Part shown: in pieces, positions 6,889 to 7,812 of the stretch
Position numbering within the stretch: position 1 is the first letter of the stretch
Layout of the letters: each line of letters starts with the position of its first letter
Assembly: GCA_052386775.1 (NCBI GenBank)
Contig: JBQTJV010000413.1
Location: 1 to 7,812, forward strand
Direction of reading: 5' to 3'
Origin: DSOT01 sp052386775
Lineage (GTDB): Bacteria; Pseudomonadota; Gammaproteobacteria; Burkholderiales; SG8-41
DNA length: 7,812 nt
Made by a program: the position numbers and the translations under genes
The notes under the pieces: model-generated
Databases searched by the model: none
The model's input: only the letters and a program-made list of their open reading frames with translations
What the model was told of the DNA's origin: nothing

Positions 6889-7335
6889 TCACGCCGTGGC
6901 ACGCCGGTGCCCGCTTTCGCGGGCGGAAAAATCGCGCTCCAGCCACTCGAGCACGGTCTCCACGCGCGTTCCGGGCGGCGCGACGCGGTCGAACCCCATT
7001 TTGAGATAAGTGTCCTGCGTCTCCTGCCAGGAGCGTTTGCCGACGACCAGGTTACCGCCGACGTAGAGCAGAATGTCTTCGAGTCCGGCTTCGATGCACA
7101 GGTCGCGAAATCCGCGGCAGTCGAGTTCCCCCTGGCCGTAGAGCGAGGAAACGAGGATGGCAGCGGCATTCGTTTCGACGGCCGCCTTGATGAAATCCGT
7201 CGCCGGCGTGAGTGCGCCCAGCGCAACGGTCTTGTACCCGGCCTTTTCCAGCGCCATGGTGAGTATTCGGTTGCCCACGATGTGGGTGTCAGAACCGATG
7301 ACGCCGGTCACTATGGTTTTTTCTTGCCTGATCAC
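6889..7335 (-). CDS. glmS: Glutamate mutase sigma-subunit-like B12-binding protein
   Basis: A 148-residue cobalamin-binding subunit (family about 137) that carries adenosylcobalamin into the E-subunit barrel. The B12 signature is complete: Asp16-x-His18-x-x-Gly21 in GSDTHIVGN, where His18 replaces the dimethylbenzimidazole as lower cobalt ligand; SSLYGQGELDCRG (about 63-75), which lines the nucleotide-tail site; and VGGNLVVGK (about 92-100). The FDRVAPPGT near residue 120 is also typical of glutamate mutase S rather than methylmalonyl-CoA mutase. The C-terminal tail (ARESGHRRATA) is somewhat longer than usual. The start is a GTG at 7333-7335 with no strong Shine-Dalgarno motif and no in-frame ATG just upstream, so the exact start is less certain than the gene. 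The neighbours (enolase-type gene 49 nt upstream, mutL 43 nt downstream) fit one transcript. Confidence 0.94.
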   Translation of the reverse strand: MIRQEKTIVTGVIGSDTHIVGNRILTMALEKAGYKTVALGALTPATDFIKAAVETNAAAILVSSLYGQGELDCRGFRDLCIEAGLEDILLYVGGNLVVGKRSWQETQDTYLKMGFDRVAPPGTRVETVLEWLERDFSARESGHRRATA

Positions 7336-7384
7336 GACGATATGCCAGGCCGCAGTTTCCCGACGCGGGCCCTGTCGACCGTTT

Positions 7385-7812
7385 TCACGCGAGCCGCCGC
7401 AGCACTGCGCCGCGCTCTACGGCACGGCGGTCACGGCTGATGGCGTCCACGCAGCAGCGCTGCACGTTATCCATGTTCAGACGCGGCTCGCAGTCGGGCT
7501 GGAGCCGGATCGCCCCGGCCTCGAATCGCAGCGGGGTATCGAGCAGCGCGATGTCCGTCTTCAGGAAGCCGTTCATCTCGCCGGCATTGTCGATGCAGGC
7601 TGCCGCGACGCCGGCTTCCAGCCAGCACCCCGGATCGCAGGCAACCCCGTTGCCGAGCACCGGTTGCATCCCCAAAGCGCGGATGCGCTCGATCGCCGCG
7701 GCAAGCGCATCGAGCGTTCCGAACTTCATGAGCTTCACCTTGATGTACTGCGCGCACCGGAGGGCGGCGGCTTTCTCGATGTCCTCTAGGCCGTAAATCG
7801 ACTCATCAAGCA
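7385..7812 (-). CDS. Enolase-superfamily enzyme, muconate-lactonizing/mandelate-racemase type (C-terminal 141 residues, start beyond the right edge)
   Basis: C-terminal part of an enolase-superfamily protein. The visible piece begins with LDESIYGLED, matching the barrel strand that carries the third Mg2+ ligand, and continues to YIKVKLMKFGT, matching the strand-6 IKLMK-x-GG motif whose lysine is an acid/base in epimerases and cycloisomerases of this superfamily. Then come GMQPVLGNGVACDPGCW and DNAGEMNGF, the late barrel strands. These enzymes abstract a proton alpha to a carboxylate, leading to racemisation, cycloisomerisation or beta-elimination. In clostridia a different superfamily branch, 3-methylaspartate ammonia-lyase, sits by glutamate mutase; its VADEW and QIKTPDLGG motifs, as I recall them, are not matched here. 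It probably acts on the mutase substrate or product. The N-terminal capping domain and the first metal ligands lie outside the window. Confidence 0.83.
   Translation of the reverse strand, partial: LDESIYGLEDIEKAAALRCAQYIKVKLMKFGTLDALAAAIERIRALGMQPVLGNGVACDPGCWLEAGVAAACIDNAGEMNGFLKTDIALLDTPLRFEAGAIRLQPDCEPRLNMDNVQRCCVDAISRDRRAVERGAVLRRLA

Noticed and set aside
5712..7004. 430-codon plus-strand open frame across the mutL-like gene
   Set aside because: It is the mirror frame of a clear MutL/GlmL protein with intact ATPase motifs and no features of its own.
7336..7384. Possible cobalamin riboswitch ahead of the B12-binding subunit
   Set aside because: The gap is only 49 nt, far shorter than a B12 riboswitch, and no B12-box-like sequence was seen. 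If one exists it would lie upstream of the operon, outside the window.

Overview
The window is high-GC DNA with dense reading frames and several overlapping genes. It carries a Bug/TctC-type periplasmic binding protein, a family greatly expanded in Burkholderiales, so a betaproteobacterium of that order is the best guess. No rRNA, tRNA, mobile element or CRISPR array was seen.

Layout: (a) 1-720, minus strand: N-terminal part of a metal-dependent amidohydrolase (AtzA/TrzN/SsnA-like), cut by the left window edge. (b) 721-966: divergent intergenic region with small inverted repeats. (c) 967-1926, plus strand: Bug/TctC-type solute-binding protein with a signal peptide. (d) 1980 to the right edge, minus strand: a compact run of seven genes. 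In transcription order (right to left) these are an enolase-superfamily enzyme of the muconate-lactonizing type (C-terminal part only), glmS-like B12-binding subunit, mutL/glmL-like ATPase, glmE-like catalytic subunit, a TauD/TfdA-type Fe(II)/2-oxoglutarate dioxygenase, an SDR dehydrogenase and a 65-residue four-cysteine protein. Spacings are 49, 43, -23, 68, -4 and 7 nt, which fits one operon whose promoter lies beyond the right edge.

The core is a coenzyme-B12 carbon-skeleton mutase of the glutamate mutase type (S + E subunits plus the MutL-type accessory protein). The cobalamin-binding, adenosine-binding and accessory parts look intact. Compared with the clostridial glutamate mutase epsilon subunit as I recall it, one of the three arginines that hold the substrate carboxylates and the glutamate that contacts the substrate amino group are both leucine here. 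The neighbouring lyase-like gene is also not canonical 3-methylaspartate ammonia-lyase. The inference is a pathway that uses a glutamate-mutase scaffold on a different, perhaps non-amino, carboxylic acid, followed by oxygenase and dehydrogenase steps in an aerobic organism. The convergent Bug protein could capture a related carboxylate, but that link is weaker.
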